Part shown: positions 47,086-58,846 of the stretch, one piece after another | How the letters are laid out: every line of letters begins with the position of its first letter | Numbering within the stretch: the stretch's first letter is position 1 | Source: Flavobacterium gelidilacus DSM 15343 | GTDB lineage: Bacteria; Bacteroidota; Bacteroidia; Flavobacteriales; Flavobacteriaceae | Reading direction: 5' to 3' | DNA: 64,000 bases | NCBI RefSeq assembly: GCF_000422685.1 | Contig: NZ_AUGN01000001.1 | Location: 372,001 to 436,000, forward strand | Translations under genes and position numbers: made by a program | Notes under the pieces: model-generated | Told to the model about the DNA's origin: nothing | Database searches by the model: none | The model's input: the letters and a program-made list of their open reading frames with translations, nothing else

Positions 47086-47538
47086 TTACTTTTTATGCTT
47101 GAACTGATAATTATGCAGTTTCAAGTTGGAAGATATTTTTTTCTTTTTTGGAGAGAATTCTTTTCTTTCCTCAAGAACTTCAGTAATAGAAATTGTTTTA
47201 TGACTTGTTTTCTTCTTAAAACTATCCGTACCTATATTATCAATATAATTACTTATAAACTGATTTAATACATTTAATTTATCTTTTTCTACCGAATATA
47301 TTGAACTTTTACCTGAAAAAGTAATATTAATTAGGTTTGCTTTTTTAAGTTCAAGCAAATGGTTTGAAACGGTAGATTGTGCTAATGGTAAAATTTTAAC
47401 GATATTCCCACAGGAGCAAGATTCTTCCATCATTAGAATATTCATTATTTGAATTCTTGCAGGATGACCTAAAGCTTTAAATACTTCCGCAATATTATTT
47501 ATATCTTCCTTAAAATCAACACGTTTAGTTACTCCCAT
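47086..47538 (-). CDS. ArsR-type winged-helix regulator with lysine-rich tail
   Basis: 150 residues. ArsR/SmtB winged helix (DINNIAEVFKALGHPARIQI, IVKILPLAQSTVSNHLLELK, GKSSIYSV). Residues 40-44 are SCSCG: a Cys-x-Cys placed on helix 3 like the ELCVC metalloid-binding site of E. coli ArsR (Cys41, Cys43). The C-terminal 60 residues are lysine-rich and unlike typical ArsR. Metalloid (arsenite/antimonite) sensing is inference. No arsenic efflux or reductase gene is in the window. A 5-8-5 palindrome lies 20 bp upstream. Confidence 0.88.
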   Translation of the reverse strand: MGVTKRVDFKEDINNIAEVFKALGHPARIQIMNILMMEESCSCGNIVKILPLAQSTVSNHLLELKKANLINITFSGKSSIYSVEKDKLNVLNQFISNYIDNIGTDSFKKKTSHKTISITEVLEERKEFSPKKKKISSNLKLHNYQFKHKK

Positions 47539-47557
47539 TTTGCCTAAGTTTTATATC

Positions 47558-47575
47558 AATCGCAATTTAACGATT
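47558..47575. promoter_or_regulatory. Putative ArsR operator
   Basis: AATCG-CAATTTAA-CGATT, an 18-bp inverted repeat 20 bp upstream of the ArsR ATG. A further related half site (TAATCGTGAT) is near 47671-47680. Consistent with self-repression; not tested. Confidence 0.4.
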
Positions 47576-47711
47576 ATAAATTAAGAAAAACAAAAGTTAT
47601 CAACAAAATTGGATTAAATGTTAATAAATTCAGATTAAACGCATAAAAAAACAATAAACATTACTTTAATCGTGATAAGTAGATATTAGATTGAATTATA
47701 ATTGAAAACAA

Positions 47712-48119
47712 TTACTTTTCTATTTCAATATTATATTCAATAATCATATCATCATAAGTAATGTAAAGTTGTTTTCTATTGTTTTGATTTTTTCTAGTAT
47801 AAACTGATACAACACACTCAATACCGTTATTATCAATACAATTATAAGAAGAGATAATATCTGTTTCTGTTTTCTTTACTTCATTGTATTTGATTATATT
47901 AAAAAGTTGTATTTCTTCAGAATACACAACTACTCGATGACTTACTCCATCAATTTTAATAATCATTTCAGCTTTTGATGGTTTTGTCCATTCTGTCCAT
48001 TTTCCTTTACTGTTCTTTTCTGTAACAGAAAAACTAGTTGTTTTAAATAAAAATTGTTGGCTATAAGATGATAAACCAATAAATAAAACGAATACTACTA
48101 TTTTAAGCTTTTTGCTCAT
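47712..48119 (-). CDS. Small exported protein of unknown function
   Basis: 135 residues with a signal peptide (MSKKLKIVVFVLFIGLSSYSQ). The mature protein is about 114 residues, beta-rich (FLFKTTSFSVTEKNSKGKWT, EMIIKIDGVSHRVVVYSEEI, ECVVSVYTRKNQNNRKQLYI). I recognise no family. It starts 5 bp after the nitronate monooxygenase-like gene, so the two are probably one transcript. Confidence 0.75.
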   Translation of the reverse strand: MSKKLKIVVFVLFIGLSSYSQQFLFKTTSFSVTEKNSKGKWTEWTKPSKAEMIIKIDGVSHRVVVYSEEIQLFNIIKYNEVKKTETDIISSYNCIDNNGIECVVSVYTRKNQNNRKQLYITYDDMIIEYNIEIEK

Positions 48120-48124
48120 TTTTT

Positions 48125-49069
48125 TTAAAATTGAAATTGTTGTGTTTCTTTTTGGGCTTGTTGAAATTCATTCATCACATTATTGATAATGGTTTGAACG
48201 GGTAAAATATCATGAATTAAACCTGAAATTTGTCCAATTTCTAATTCACCTTCTATTAAATCACCTTCAAACATACCCCTTTTTGCTCTTCGTTTGCCTA
48301 ATAAGGCTTCTAATTCTTCTTTTGATGGACCTTTTGCGTATAATTCTTGTACATCATTATAAAACTTATTCTTTACTAATCTAACTGGTGCTAATTCTTT
48401 TAAGGTCAATTGTGTATCACCTTCATTAGCATTTACAACTGTAGTTTTAAAATCTGCATGAGCACTTGATTCTATTGATGCAACAAAACGAGTCCCCATT
48501 TGAACTCCATCTGCACCTAAAATCATTGCTGCCATCATTCCTCTTCCAGTAGCAATTCCACCAGCTGCAATTAACGGAATATCAATTTTTTCTCTAACTA
48601 TTGGTATTAAAGTTAAAGTTGTTGTTTCATCTCTACCATTGTGCCCTCCAGCTTCAAAACCTTCTGCAACTATAGCATCTACTCCAGCATCTTGTGCTTT
48701 CATGGCAAATTTAGCACTACTAACCACATGAACTACTTTTATGCCATTATCTTTTAGATGTTGTGTCCATGTTTTTGGGTTTCCTGCTGAAGTAAAAACG
48801 ATTTTCACACCTTCTTCGATAATAATTTGGATAATTTCTTCAATATTTGGATAAAGCATTGGCACATTTACCCCAAAAGGTTTGTCTGTTGCTTTTTTGC
48901 ATTTTTGAATGTGTTCTCTCAAAACATCTGGATACATTGAACCTGCTCCAATTAGTCCTAAACCACCAGCATTACTGACAGCACTTGCTAATTTGTATCC
49001 GCTATTCCAAATCATTCCTCCTTGAATTATTGGATATTTTATTTCAAAAAGGCTTGTAATTTTATTCAT
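48125..49069 (-). CDS. Nitronate monooxygenase / FabK-like FMN enzyme
   Basis: 314 residues, TIM-barrel FMN protein. FMN-phosphate region LIAAGGIATGRGMMAAMILG followed by GADGVQMGTRFVAS; N-terminal IKYPIIQGGMIWNSGYKLAS; substrate-side histidine region EGFEAGGHNGRDETTT. The family includes class I nitronate monooxygenases (toxic propionate-3-nitronate oxidation) and FabK enoyl-ACP reductases; the sequence features alone do not decide between them. Upstream of a small secreted protein, 30 bp downstream of the subtilase. Confidence 0.88.
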   Translation of the reverse strand: MNKITSLFEIKYPIIQGGMIWNSGYKLASAVSNAGGLGLIGAGSMYPDVLREHIQKCKKATDKPFGVNVPMLYPNIEEIIQIIIEEGVKIVFTSAGNPKTWTQHLKDNGIKVVHVVSSAKFAMKAQDAGVDAIVAEGFEAGGHNGRDETTTLTLIPIVREKIDIPLIAAGGIATGRGMMAAMILGADGVQMGTRFVASIESSAHADFKTTVVNANEGDTQLTLKELAPVRLVKNKFYNDVQELYAKGPSKEELEALLGKRRAKRGMFEGDLIEGELEIGQISGLIHDILPVQTIINNVMNEFQQAQKETQQFQF

Positions 49070-49099
49070 TAATCGTTGAGTTTATTCTATTGGTAAAAA

Positions 49100-50710
49100 T
49101 TATTGTTTGATAATTTTACCTTTTAAATTTATATTTGGAGATGATATTTGGTAATAATATATTCCTGAATTTAAGTTCTCCACATCAAAATTCTGTATTT
49201 TTTGCGTAATACTTTCTTCTTTTACTAATTGACCTAAACTATTATATAACAATAGATTTCCGTTTTTAATTTCACTTGCTAAAGTAATTTGATTAACTGC
49301 AGGATTTGGATACAAAATCGGATTTTCTATGGTAAAATTCATTGAATTTAAAGCATTTGTCAAGGCTAACTGAAAATCTGGAACTCCATATCCTTTTTGA
49401 ATTGTTGGATTAGCAAATAAATCCGCAGATTGTTTAATAAAATTAGTTACTTGAACATTTGTAAGTGAAGGAACTGCTGACCAAAAAGTAGCTACCATTC
49501 CGGCCATAACTGGACTTGAAAAAGATGTCCCGTTTGATGTAACTATATTTCCAGATGTATTACTAACAGTTGTTCCAAGACCTTTTGCACAAACATCAGG
49601 TTTTACTCTTCCATCAAATGATGGTCCAATTGAACTGAAACTTGCGATAGCTTCATTGCTATCAACAGCACCAATTGCTAGAGCATGAATAGCTTCTGCT
49701 GGAACTCCAACATGTGGTTCAGAACTATTTCCTGAATTTCCAGCACTAATAACAACCATAATACCTTTAGAGAAAGCCATATCTGCTCCTCTTGATGCAA
49801 AAGCTGTTGTTCCATTCATATCATTATAAGTATAACTATAGGCTGGATTATCGTATCCAAAATAACCTAAAGAACTGTTTATAACATCAACACCATAATA
49901 ATCTGCTAATTCTGCTGCTTCAACCCAATAGGATTCTTCAACTGGATTTTCAGAATTTATATCTTCTGTAATAAATAAATAATATTGTGAATTTGGAGCA
50001 GTTCCGACTAATTGTCCATCAACAAATCCTCCCATGCAAGACAAAACAGAAGTTCCGTGATTATGACGTGAAAAATAGTTGGTATTTCTATCAGGGAAGT
50101 TATAACCTCCTAATATTTGGTTGTTTGTCATTAAATTCTGAAAAGGTAAAGCTAAATCAACTCCAATAAAACCTGAATCTAAAACTGCTATAATCTTTCC
50201 TTGTCCAGTATAATCTTGTTGGTGCAATAAATGTCCATTAAGCATTTGAATTTGATTATCAGAATTTCCATAATTGTATGTAACTAATTCTTCCAATTGT
50301 TTATTTACCTTGCTGTATAAGTTATCTTTTGGTTGAATTTGTCTGGTATTTAAAGCACCATTTGCAAAGTCAATTGAATTCACGAAAATTAAATTCGACA
50401 AGGCTTGAATATCTGATTGACTTCCTCTTACATGAATTGAATTCAGCCATTTTGATTTAGCCATAACTGTTATTCCAGAAATTGCTTCAATTTGGTCAAT
50501 ATATGGTTGATGCACAGGAGCGTCTGTTATATCTAAAGGAATGTTTTGAGCAGTTCTTCTATCTAATGCTCTTTGAGAAAGCATTGTTAATGGATTTGCT
50601 AAAAAGTTTGAAGCATTAGGTTTATTGGTAAAGTAAACCCAAGCATCTTGTTCTTGTGCAAAAGAATTATATGAAATAAATAAAACAATAAGAAGTAGTA
50701 ACTTTTTCAT
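49100..50710 (-). CDS. Subtilisin-family (S8) secreted protease with T9SS sorting domain
   Basis: 536 residues: signal peptide (MKKLLLLIVLFISYNSFAQ), a pro-region (about 20-160), catalytic domain with Asp178 (AVLDSG), His218 (RHNHGT), Ser396 (NGTSFSSP) and oxyanion Asn in SAGNSGNSS, and a C-terminal type A sorting domain (PILYPNPAVNQITLASEI, GKIIKQ). Likely exported by Sec then the type IX system to act on proteins outside the cell. Followed by the NMO-like gene with a 30-bp gap. Confidence 0.95.
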   Translation of the reverse strand: MKKLLLLIVLFISYNSFAQEQDAWVYFTNKPNASNFLANPLTMLSQRALDRRTAQNIPLDITDAPVHQPYIDQIEAISGITVMAKSKWLNSIHVRGSQSDIQALSNLIFVNSIDFANGALNTRQIQPKDNLYSKVNKQLEELVTYNYGNSDNQIQMLNGHLLHQQDYTGQGKIIAVLDSGFIGVDLALPFQNLMTNNQILGGYNFPDRNTNYFSRHNHGTSVLSCMGGFVDGQLVGTAPNSQYYLFITEDINSENPVEESYWVEAAELADYYGVDVINSSLGYFGYDNPAYSYTYNDMNGTTAFASRGADMAFSKGIMVVISAGNSGNSSEPHVGVPAEAIHALAIGAVDSNEAIASFSSIGPSFDGRVKPDVCAKGLGTTVSNTSGNIVTSNGTSFSSPVMAGMVATFWSAVPSLTNVQVTNFIKQSADLFANPTIQKGYGVPDFQLALTNALNSMNFTIENPILYPNPAVNQITLASEIKNGNLLLYNSLGQLVKEESITQKIQNFDVENLNSGIYYYQISSPNINLKGKIIKQ

Positions 50711-50753
50711 TTTTCTATTTTACTTCAAATATATAAAATTCTTAAAGAAGCTT

Positions 50754-51689
50754 TTACTTAATTGTAAAATAAATGAAAATACAATATCCTACTAATAATA
50801 AAATTCCTTCTTTAAAACTTAGACTTCCTCTTTTTGGTAATAAAACTAAAGGTAATAATAACAAACTAAAACCAAGCATCCAATAAATATCTTGACTTAA
50901 TATTCTTGGATCAATGTTTTGAATTGGTTTTATTATAGCTGTAATTCCTAAAACACTTAAAATATTAAATATGTTAGAACCAATAATATTTCCAATTGAA
51001 ATATCATTTTCTTTTTTAATACTTGCAATAACCGAAGAAGCTAATTCAGGAATACTTGTCCCAATAGAAACAACTGTAACTGCTATAACTCGTTCACTTA
51101 CACCTATAGTTTTTGCAAGATTTACAGCTCCTTCTACTAATAATTCAGAACCTGCCCAAAGTGCAAAACCTCCAATGGCTAGAAATCCGAAAATTTTGAT
51201 ATAAGGCATTGCTTCTTCTTTGATTTCAGAAATATCTACAATTACTTTTTTATTTTGTTTGACTAAATAAAGTAAAAATAGAATCAGTAAAACAATAAAT
51301 GTAAAACCTTCACCTCTACTTAATTTTCCGTCCATAAGTAAGAAAACAAATAATAAAGTTGAAGCAATCATTTTTGTAGGCCAATCTGTTGAAAAAAAGC
51401 TTTTATCGATTTGAATGGCATTAATTAATAGTACAACTCCAAGAACTAAACCTATGTTTCCAATATTAGAACCTAAAACATTTCCAACCGCAATATCTGG
51501 ATGACCATCTAAAGCTGCTTGCACGCTCACAATAAGTTCTGGTAAAGATGTTGCAAAGGAAACCACAGTCAAACCCACTATAATTTTTGAAATATTTAAT
51601 CTATAAGATAATCCTACAGCAGATTTTAACAACCAATTTCCACCAACAACTAATAAAACTAACCCTGAAATTATATAAAGAAAATTCAT
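50754..51689 (-). CDS. Calcium/sodium antiporter (CaCA, YrbG-like)
   Basis: 311 residues, inner membrane cation/Ca2+ exchanger. Two internal inverted repeats with the alpha motif: VGNVLGSNIGNIGLVLG and IGNIIGSNIFNILSVLG, each preceded by SFATSLPELIVS / SIGTSIPELASS with acidic ion-coordinating glutamates. About ten hydrophobic helices. Sits 8 bp downstream of mnmA. Confidence 0.93.
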   Translation of the reverse strand: MNFLYIISGLVLLVVGGNWLLKSAVGLSYRLNISKIIVGLTVVSFATSLPELIVSVQAALDGHPDIAVGNVLGSNIGNIGLVLGVVLLINAIQIDKSFFSTDWPTKMIASTLLFVFLLMDGKLSRGEGFTFIVLLILFLLYLVKQNKKVIVDISEIKEEAMPYIKIFGFLAIGGFALWAGSELLVEGAVNLAKTIGVSERVIAVTVVSIGTSIPELASSVIASIKKENDISIGNIIGSNIFNILSVLGITAIIKPIQNIDPRILSQDIYWMLGFSLLLLPLVLLPKRGSLSFKEGILLLVGYCIFIYFTIK

Positions 51690-51697
51690 GTACTATT

Positions 51698-52885
51698 TTA
51701 TGAAATTACACCACTACCTAACAACTCTTCACCTTCATACCAAGCTACGAATTGTCCTTCTGTAATAGCCGATTGTGGGTTATCAAAAACAACATACATT
51801 CCTGATCCAAATTGGTACAAAGTTGCTTTATCTAAGGGTTGACGATAACGAATTCTTGCCATAACTTCTCTTTTTTCGTCAGGTTGTAATCGCAAGTCTT
51901 CTCTTATCCAATGAACTTCATCAGACTTAATGAATAAAGCATTTTTATATAAACCTGGATGATTTGAACCTTGACCTGTATAAATAATATTTTCTTTAAC
52001 ATCTGTCTGAATGATAAATAAAGGTTCTTTTGTTCCTCCAACATTCAATCCTTTTCGTTGTCCATTTGTGAAATAATGAGCTCCTTGATGTTTTCCTACC
52101 ACTTTAGCTTTAGCATTTGAAAAATTTAATTTTCTCGCTTGATATTTAAAAGCATCTTCAATATTTACAAATTCTGTAGTGGCTAACTCAAATATATCAT
52201 CTTCTGCATCAACTTCAACAATAACTCCTTCTTTTGGTTCTAATTTTTGTTGTAAAAATTCAGGTAAACGCACTTTTCCGATAAAACATAAACCTTGTGA
52301 GTCTTTTTTATCAGCCGTTACTAAATCCATTTGGGTAGCAATTTCTCTTACTTGCGGTTTTGTCAATTCACCTATTGGAAATAAAGCTTTAGATAATTGT
52401 TCTTGTGATAATTGACATAAGAAATAAGATTGATCTTTGTTATCGTCTTTTCCAGCTAACAATTGAAAAACTTCCTTTCCGTCATTTTCAATGCTTGATT
52501 TTCTACAATAGTGACCTGTTGCCACATAGTCTGCACCAAGTGACAAAGCAATTTTCATAAAAACATCGAATTTAATCTCTCTATTACAAAGCACATCTGG
52601 ATTTGGAGTTCGACCTTGTTCATATTCATTGAACATGTAATCCACAATTTTTTCTTTGTATTCTTCAGATAAATCTACTGTTTGAAATGGAATTCCTAAT
52701 TTTTCAGCCACTAAAAGTGCATCATTACTATCTTCTAACCAAGGGCATTCATTTGATATTGTAACCGTATCGTCATGCCAATTTTTCATAAAAAGACCAA
52801 TAACATCATAACCTTGTTCTTTTAATAAATAAGCTGCAACACTAGAGTCTACACCACCTGAAAGTCCTACTACGACTCTTTTCAT
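51698..52885 (-). CDS. mnmA: tRNA 2-thiouridylase MnmA
   Basis: 395 residues. Adds sulfur to U34 of Glu, Gln and Lys tRNAs. PP-loop SGGVDSS (9-15), catalytic Cys100 in [12 protein letters not shown] and Cys200 in [10 protein letters not shown], which alternate during sulfur transfer; the C-terminal beta barrel ([29 protein letters not shown]) is complete. Second gene of the ywqK-like/mnmA/CaCA run. Confidence 0.97.
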   Translation of the reverse strand: MKRVVVGLSGGVDSSVAAYLLKEQGYDVIGLFMKNWHDDTVTISNECPWLEDSNDALLVAEKLGIPFQTVDLSEEYKEKIVDYMFNEYEQGRTPNPDVLCNREIKFDVFMKIALSLGADYVATGHYCRKSSIENDGKEVFQLLAGKDDNKDQSYFLCQLSQEQLSKALFPIGELTKPQVREIATQMDLVTADKKDSQGLCFIGKVRLPEFLQQKLEPKEGVIVEVDAEDDIFELATTEFVNIEDAFKYQARKLNFSNAKAKVVGKHQGAHYFTNGQRKGLNVGGTKEPLFIIQTDVKENIIYTGQGSNHPGLYKNALFIKSDEVHWIREDLRLQPDEKREVMARIRYRQPLDKATLYQFGSGMYVVFDNPQSAITEGQFVAWYEGEELLGSGVIS

Positions 52886-52889
52886 TCTA

Positions 52890-53681
52890 TTATTTCTTAT
52901 CTTTTTTAGTACTTTTTAGTTCTTTAACTTCTCTATTTTTCATTTCTCCAGGAACTTTTTCTCCTTTTGGATTCATAGTGTATTCAAAATTTTTTGACGT
53001 ATATTTTCTTGCCGTTTCTTCTTTAACAACTTTCCCTTTTTCGTAAGTTTTCCAAACTCCAGATTTTAATCCTTCTTTATATTGACCTTGAATTGAAATA
53101 TTTCCTAAACCATCATAAAATGTTGCATCACCATGAAGTTCGTCATTTTTATAATTTAAATCTTCTAGTATTTTTTCATTTACACCATATTTTTTATAGT
53201 TTCCATTTCGTTTTCCATCACTAAAATTCAATATTTCAGCTACAGCACCGTCATCATAAAAGATTTTTTTAATCCCATTAAGCTTTCCTTTTTTATAATT
53301 TTCGCTAGTCATTACAATTTTAGATTCTTTATGGTATATCTTCCATTCCCCTTCATATTCTTTATTTATTAGTAAACCTTCGCTAACAATATTATCTTTT
53401 CTGTCGAACATAGTAACATAACATGAACCATTTCCTTTAGAAAAATCTCTTTTAGCAATTACTTTTCCTGCTTTAGTATCATCAAAATATTTAAAAACAC
53501 CCTTTTCTTTGCCATGTTCAAAAACACCTTCATATCTTGGACGCTTAGATTCTTCATAGGTTCCTTTCCATAAACCATGACGTTCTCCTTTAGCATCTAA
53601 TTGATTTATAGTTTCTTGAGAAAACGACAAACCTGAAATTAAAAATAAAAGAATTGTCACTATTTTTTTTGTTATTAACAT
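52890..53681 (-). CDS. Exported MORN-repeat (YwqK-like) protein
   Basis: 263 residues: N-terminal signal peptide ([21 protein letters not shown]) then repeated MORN units of about 22-24 residues with the pattern hGxhxxYxxGKxxGxW, e.g. [73 protein letters not shown]. Such proteins are often named antitoxin YwqK; no toxin partner is seen here. MORN repeats usually act as protein-interaction or lipid-binding scaffolds. Gap of 4 bp to mnmA. Confidence 0.85.
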   Translation of the reverse strand: MLITKKIVTILLFLISGLSFSQETINQLDAKGERHGLWKGTYEESKRPRYEGVFEHGKEKGVFKYFDDTKAGKVIAKRDFSKGNGSCYVTMFDRKDNIVSEGLLINKEYEGEWKIYHKESKIVMTSENYKKGKLNGIKKIFYDDGAVAEILNFSDGKRNGNYKKYGVNEKILEDLNYKNDELHGDATFYDGLGNISIQGQYKEGLKSGVWKTYEKGKVVKEETARKYTSKNFEYTMNPKGEKVPGEMKNREVKELKSTKKDKK

Positions 53682-53800
53682 ATGTTTTATGTTTTTTTAA
53701 TATTTATTGAATTAATAATCAAATGATTAAACAAATTGTAAAAAAAGTTAATTAATACATGATTTTTTCAAAATCATTTTCTTTTGTGTCTAACTTTTAT

Positions 53801-53808
53801 TAGTTTTG
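53801..53808 (+). promoter_or_regulatory. Putative -7 box of the fasciclin gene
   Basis: TAGTTTTG matches TAnnTTTG; 23 bp before the ATG at 53832. A TTG 14 bp farther upstream is too close for a normal -33 element. Confidence 0.45.
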
Positions 53809-53831
53809 GTTAAACAAAAAATATAATTACT

Positions 53832-54770
53832 ATGAAAAACATTGCAAAATTAATCAAATTAACTTTAATCATCACTATAAGTGTGATGATGTTTTCGTGC
53901 TCTAATGATGATGATAATCCTGCTGTTGTTACTCCGGTAGACAACTCAATTGCTGGTATTGCATCACGTACACCTGAATTTTCTTCTTTAGTTGCTGCTT
54001 TGGTAAAAGCTGATTTGGTACAAACATTGAGCCAAGATGGTTCATTAACTGTATTTGCTCCAGATAACGGTGCATTTGCGACGTTTTTATCTGATAATGG
54101 TTATGCAAATTTAGATGCTGTTCCTACACCTGCATTGAAAGAACTTTTATTAAACCATGTTGTTGCAGGTACAAATCTTTCAACAGGCCTATCTACTGGT
54201 TATGTAAAAACTCTAGGTAAAGGAGCTGCTTCAACTACAAACACATTAAGTATGTATATCAATACGTCAAATGGTGTTAGTCTTAATGGAGTATCTAACG
54301 TAACTCAAGCTGATATTATTGCAACAAATGGAGTAATTCACAAAGTAAGTGCGGTAATTGGTTTACCAACTGTTGTAACTCATGCCGCTGCAAATTCTAA
54401 TTTTACAACTTTAGTAAGTCTATTAGACGCACAAGGTTTAGTACCTACTTTATCAGGAACTACTAGTTCACCATTTACCGTTTTTGCTCCATTAAATTCC
54501 GCTTTTACACAACCGGTATTAGATTTATACGGAACTTTAACATCAGCTCAAAAAACTGCATTATTAACTTACCATGTTGTTGGTGGAGCTAACGTGTTGT
54601 CTACTGGGATTCCTACAACACCTATTACTACACTTCAAGGTGATACTTTTTCAATTGCTGGAACTGTAATTACTGATGCAATTAATGCTCAAACAAACAT
54701 TGTTCTAACAGATGTACAATGTTCTAATGGAATTATTCATGCTATTGATGGTGTAATACGTCCGTTTTAA
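53832..54770 (+). CDS. Fasciclin (FAS1) lipoprotein
   Basis: 312 residues. Lipoprotein signal with lipobox FSC (Cys23), a short aspartate-rich linker (SNDDDDNP), then two FAS1 domains (about 40-170 and 180-312), each with the LTVFAPDNGAF / FTVFAPLNSAF strand, LLNHVVAGTNLS / LLTYHVVGGANVLS, and NGVIHKVSAVI / NGIIHAIDGVI at the end. FAS1 domains mediate cell adhesion; here the protein should sit on the cell surface or periplasm-facing outer membrane. Single-gene transcript with a terminator. Confidence 0.94.
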   Translation: MKNIAKLIKLTLIITISVMMFSCSNDDDNPAVVTPVDNSIAGIASRTPEFSSLVAALVKADLVQTLSQDGSLTVFAPDNGAFATFLSDNGYANLDAVPTPALKELLLNHVVAGTNLSTGLSTGYVKTLGKGAASTTNTLSMYINTSNGVSLNGVSNVTQADIIATNGVIHKVSAVIGLPTVVTHAAANSNFTTLVSLLDAQGLVPTLSGTTSSPFTVFAPLNSAFTQPVLDLYGTLTSAQKTALLTYHVVGGANVLSTGIPTTPITTLQGDTFSIAGTVITDAINAQTNIVLTDVQCSNGIIHAIDGVIRPF

Positions 54771-54789
54771 TTAAGTAAAAATGCTATGA

Positions 54790-54825
54790 AAAAAAAGTCA
54801 TTCATTAATTTGAATGGCTTTTTTT
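54790..54825 (+). terminator. Fasciclin gene terminator
   Basis: AAAAAAGTCATTCA, loop TTAATT, TGAATGGCTTTTTTT, with one G-T pair, followed by a T run. Confidence 0.88.
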
Positions 54826-55116
54826 ATTCTTCATATATGAAAAGACTAATATCATTTAATTAGACTTTTTTACGTCATTTAATTTTTTGAATAATAAAAT
54901 ATATTTTTCTCAAAATTTTTTTTTAAACTAATACATCTTTTTAAACTAATAGTAATTATTACAATTATGTGAAAGCACTTGAAATTATTTTAAAGTAATT
55001 CAGCCAATAGAAACTTAAAAGTATATCAATAGAAAATCAATTATCTAGTTTAATAAACTAACTCATGTTCTAGCTTTATCAATGTAAATTTTATTTAGTT
55101 CATTGATTTAACCAAT
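54826..55116. other. AT-rich intergenic region without a recognised gene
   Basis: Between two terminators of convergent genes. No open frame of protein-like composition, tRNA, or obvious inverted repeat. About 290 bp with nothing identified. Confidence 0.6.
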
Positions 55117-55153
55117 AAATAAAATCCCTGCCAAAAAAGCAGGGATTTTATTT
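55117..55153. terminator. yidC terminator (bidirectional)
   Basis: AAATAAAATCCCTGC (55117-55131), loop CAAAAAA, GCAGGGATTTTATTT (55139-55153). On the minus strand, after the yidC stop at 55173, the stem is followed by T residues. Confidence 0.93.
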
Positions 55154-55172
55154 TTTAATATGTATGTTTTAT

Positions 55173-57059
55173 TTATTTTTTCTTTTGAGCTTTAGCTTCT
55201 TCTGCTTGTTCCATCATTTCTCTCATTTTTTTCTGGAATTTGCTTTCTTTCTTTTCTTTAGTTTTATTAACTTGAATTTTAGCGTGAATTTTTTCGTCAT
55301 TCACAATGTATTTCTTAATAACTAACATAATTCCGATTGTAATTAAATTTGAAATAAAGTAATATAAACTCAATCCAGAAGCGTAATTATTGAAGAAAAC
55401 CAACATCATTACAGGAGAAATATAAATCATGATTTTCATGATTTTCCCCATATCTGGCATTCCTTCTTGTGTTGGAGCACTCATTTGTTGGTCACCAGTA
55501 GTCATTCTCATATAAAAGAAAATAGCAACAGAAGCCAAAATTGGAAATAAACTCACGTGATCTCCATAAAAAGGAATTCTAAATGGTAATTGATAAATTG
55601 CATCATAAGATGATAAATCGTCTGCCCAAAGGAAGCTTTTTTGTCTCAAATCGAACATAGAAGGAAAGAACTGAAACAAGGCATAAAATACCGGAATTTG
55701 CATAACCGCTGGCAAACAACCTGCCATTGGATTTACTCCAGCTTTAGAATACAACTTCATTGTTTCTTGTTGTTTCTTCATTGCATTGTCCTTGTATTTA
55801 GCGTTTAATTCGTTAATTTCTGGACGCAATACTTTCATTTTTGCTTGTGACAAATATGATTTATATGTAATTGGAGACATTACCAATCTTACTAAAATCG
55901 TAAAAATGATAATTGATAATCCGTAACCTAATCCAATAGAAGAAATAAATCCAAATACTGGAATAAATACCCAACGGTTAATCCATCCGAAAATACCCCA
56001 ACCTAATGGCATAATTTCGTCTAGATTTTTTTCATAACTAGTTAAAGTTTCATATTTAGCTGGACCGTAATACCAGTTCATAGCATAATTAAGTTCACCA
56101 TTTTTAAAATCTAAAGGTACTTTTGCTACAAAGTTTTTTGTATAAAGGGTGTCAATTTCTTCATCGTGAACTAAATTTTGAGATTTTAATTCAGCCGTTT
56201 TAAAAGGTGTATCTGTTAATAAAATTGATGTAAAGAAATGTTGCTTGAAAGCAATATAACTTACATCTTTTACAATATCATCATCGTCTTTTGCTGCACT
56301 TAAGTAATCGTCTTTTCCTTCTTCATATTCATAAACCATTTCTGTGTAACGATTTTCATATGAAATACTTTTTTCGTTTCTAAAGGCTTTTAATTGCCAT
56401 TCTAAATCTAATGATTTTGAAGTATTTATTACATCTGTTAAACCTTGCGTTTTGATTCCAAAATCTAACATATATTCTTTTGGTTTCAATACATAACGAT
56501 ATTCTAAAAACTTGTTTTCACCTGCTTTTAAACGCATTGTTAAGACTTGATTATCTCCATCTTTTGTTAAAGTTGGTTCAAAAAACATGTCTTTTGTATT
56601 TAAAACACGATTGTCTTTTGTATTTAGAGTAATGTTTAGATTAGCGTTATTTTCTTTGATAATTTGAACTTGTGTTTTAGAATTTCTTTCAAATTGTTCA
56701 ATTCCTTTAACGGTTGCATTAACAATATAACCTCCTTTATTTGATATTTCTAATTTTAAAACATCATTTTCAATAGTTGTTATATTCTTTTTTGCTGATG
56801 GAAGAGTTGAAGAATACGCAAACGAACCTAATTGATCTTTAGCTTGTTCGTTTTGAAGTGAATCATTAGAAACAACTGTTGTAACTTCTGGAGTTAGTTC
56901 TGTTTTTACTGATTCTTTTTGTTTATCAACTTGTTCTTGTTTAGCTTTTGTTTCTTGTTCTTCTTTTGTAGGCGCGTTAGTGTATAACATCCACATTAAA
57001 ATCCCTGAAATTAATACAAATCCAATAATTGAATTTAGATCTAATTTTTTTTCTTCCAT
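55173..57059 (-). CDS. yidC: Membrane protein insertase YidC
   Basis: 628 residues, a full-length Gram-negative type YidC: N-terminal membrane anchor (SIIGFVLISGILMWMLY), a large periplasmic beta domain (about 70-370), and five C-terminal helices carrying the family features (SIIIFTILVRLVMSPITYKS, LPAVMQIPVFYALFQFFPSM, YYFISNLITIGIMLVI), then a lysine-rich cytoplasmic tail. It inserts and folds inner membrane proteins with or after the Sec translocon. Directly downstream of pyrG (53 bp). Confidence 0.97.
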   Translation of the reverse strand: MEEKKLDLNSIIGFVLISGILMWMLYTNAPTKEEQETKAKQEQVDKQKESVKTELTPEVTTVVSNDSLQNEQAKDQLGSFAYSSTLPSAKKNITTIENDVLKLEISNKGGYIVNATVKGIEQFERNSKTQVQIIKENNANLNITLNTKDNRVLNTKDMFFEPTLTKDGDNQVLTMRLKAGENKFLEYRYVLKPKEYMLDFGIKTQGLTDVINTSKSLDLEWQLKAFRNEKSISYENRYTEMVYEYEEGKDDYLSAAKDDDDIVKDVSYIAFKQHFFTSILLTDTPFKTAELKSQNLVHDEEIDTLYTKNFVAKVPLDFKNGELNYAMNWYYGPAKYETLTSYEKNLDEIMPLGWGIFGWINRWVFIPVFGFISSIGLGYGLSIIIFTILVRLVMSPITYKSYLSQAKMKVLRPEINELNAKYKDNAMKKQQETMKLYSKAGVNPMAGCLPAVMQIPVFYALFQFFPSMFDLRQKSFLWADDLSSYDAIYQLPFRIPFYGDHVSLFPILASVAIFFYMRMTTGDQQMSAPTQEGMPDMGKIMKIMIYISPVMMLVFFNNYASGLSLYYFISNLITIGIMLVIKKYIVNDEKIHAKIQVNKTKEKKESKFQKKMREMMEQAEEAKAQKKK

Positions 57060-57112
57060 TTTTAGTATTTATTCCTTTAGAGTTTAACCCAAAGGCAATT
57101 AATTTATTATAA

Positions 57113-58798
<1,686 letters not shown>

Positions 58799-58846
58799 TT
58801 ATAATTGATAATTTACAATTGAAAATTAGCAATTATTTTAATTTGT

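Noticed and set aside
52890..53681. Toxin-antitoxin system suggested by the YwqK name
   Set aside because: Only MORN repeats and a signal peptide are present and no toxin gene adjoins; the name is an annotation habit.
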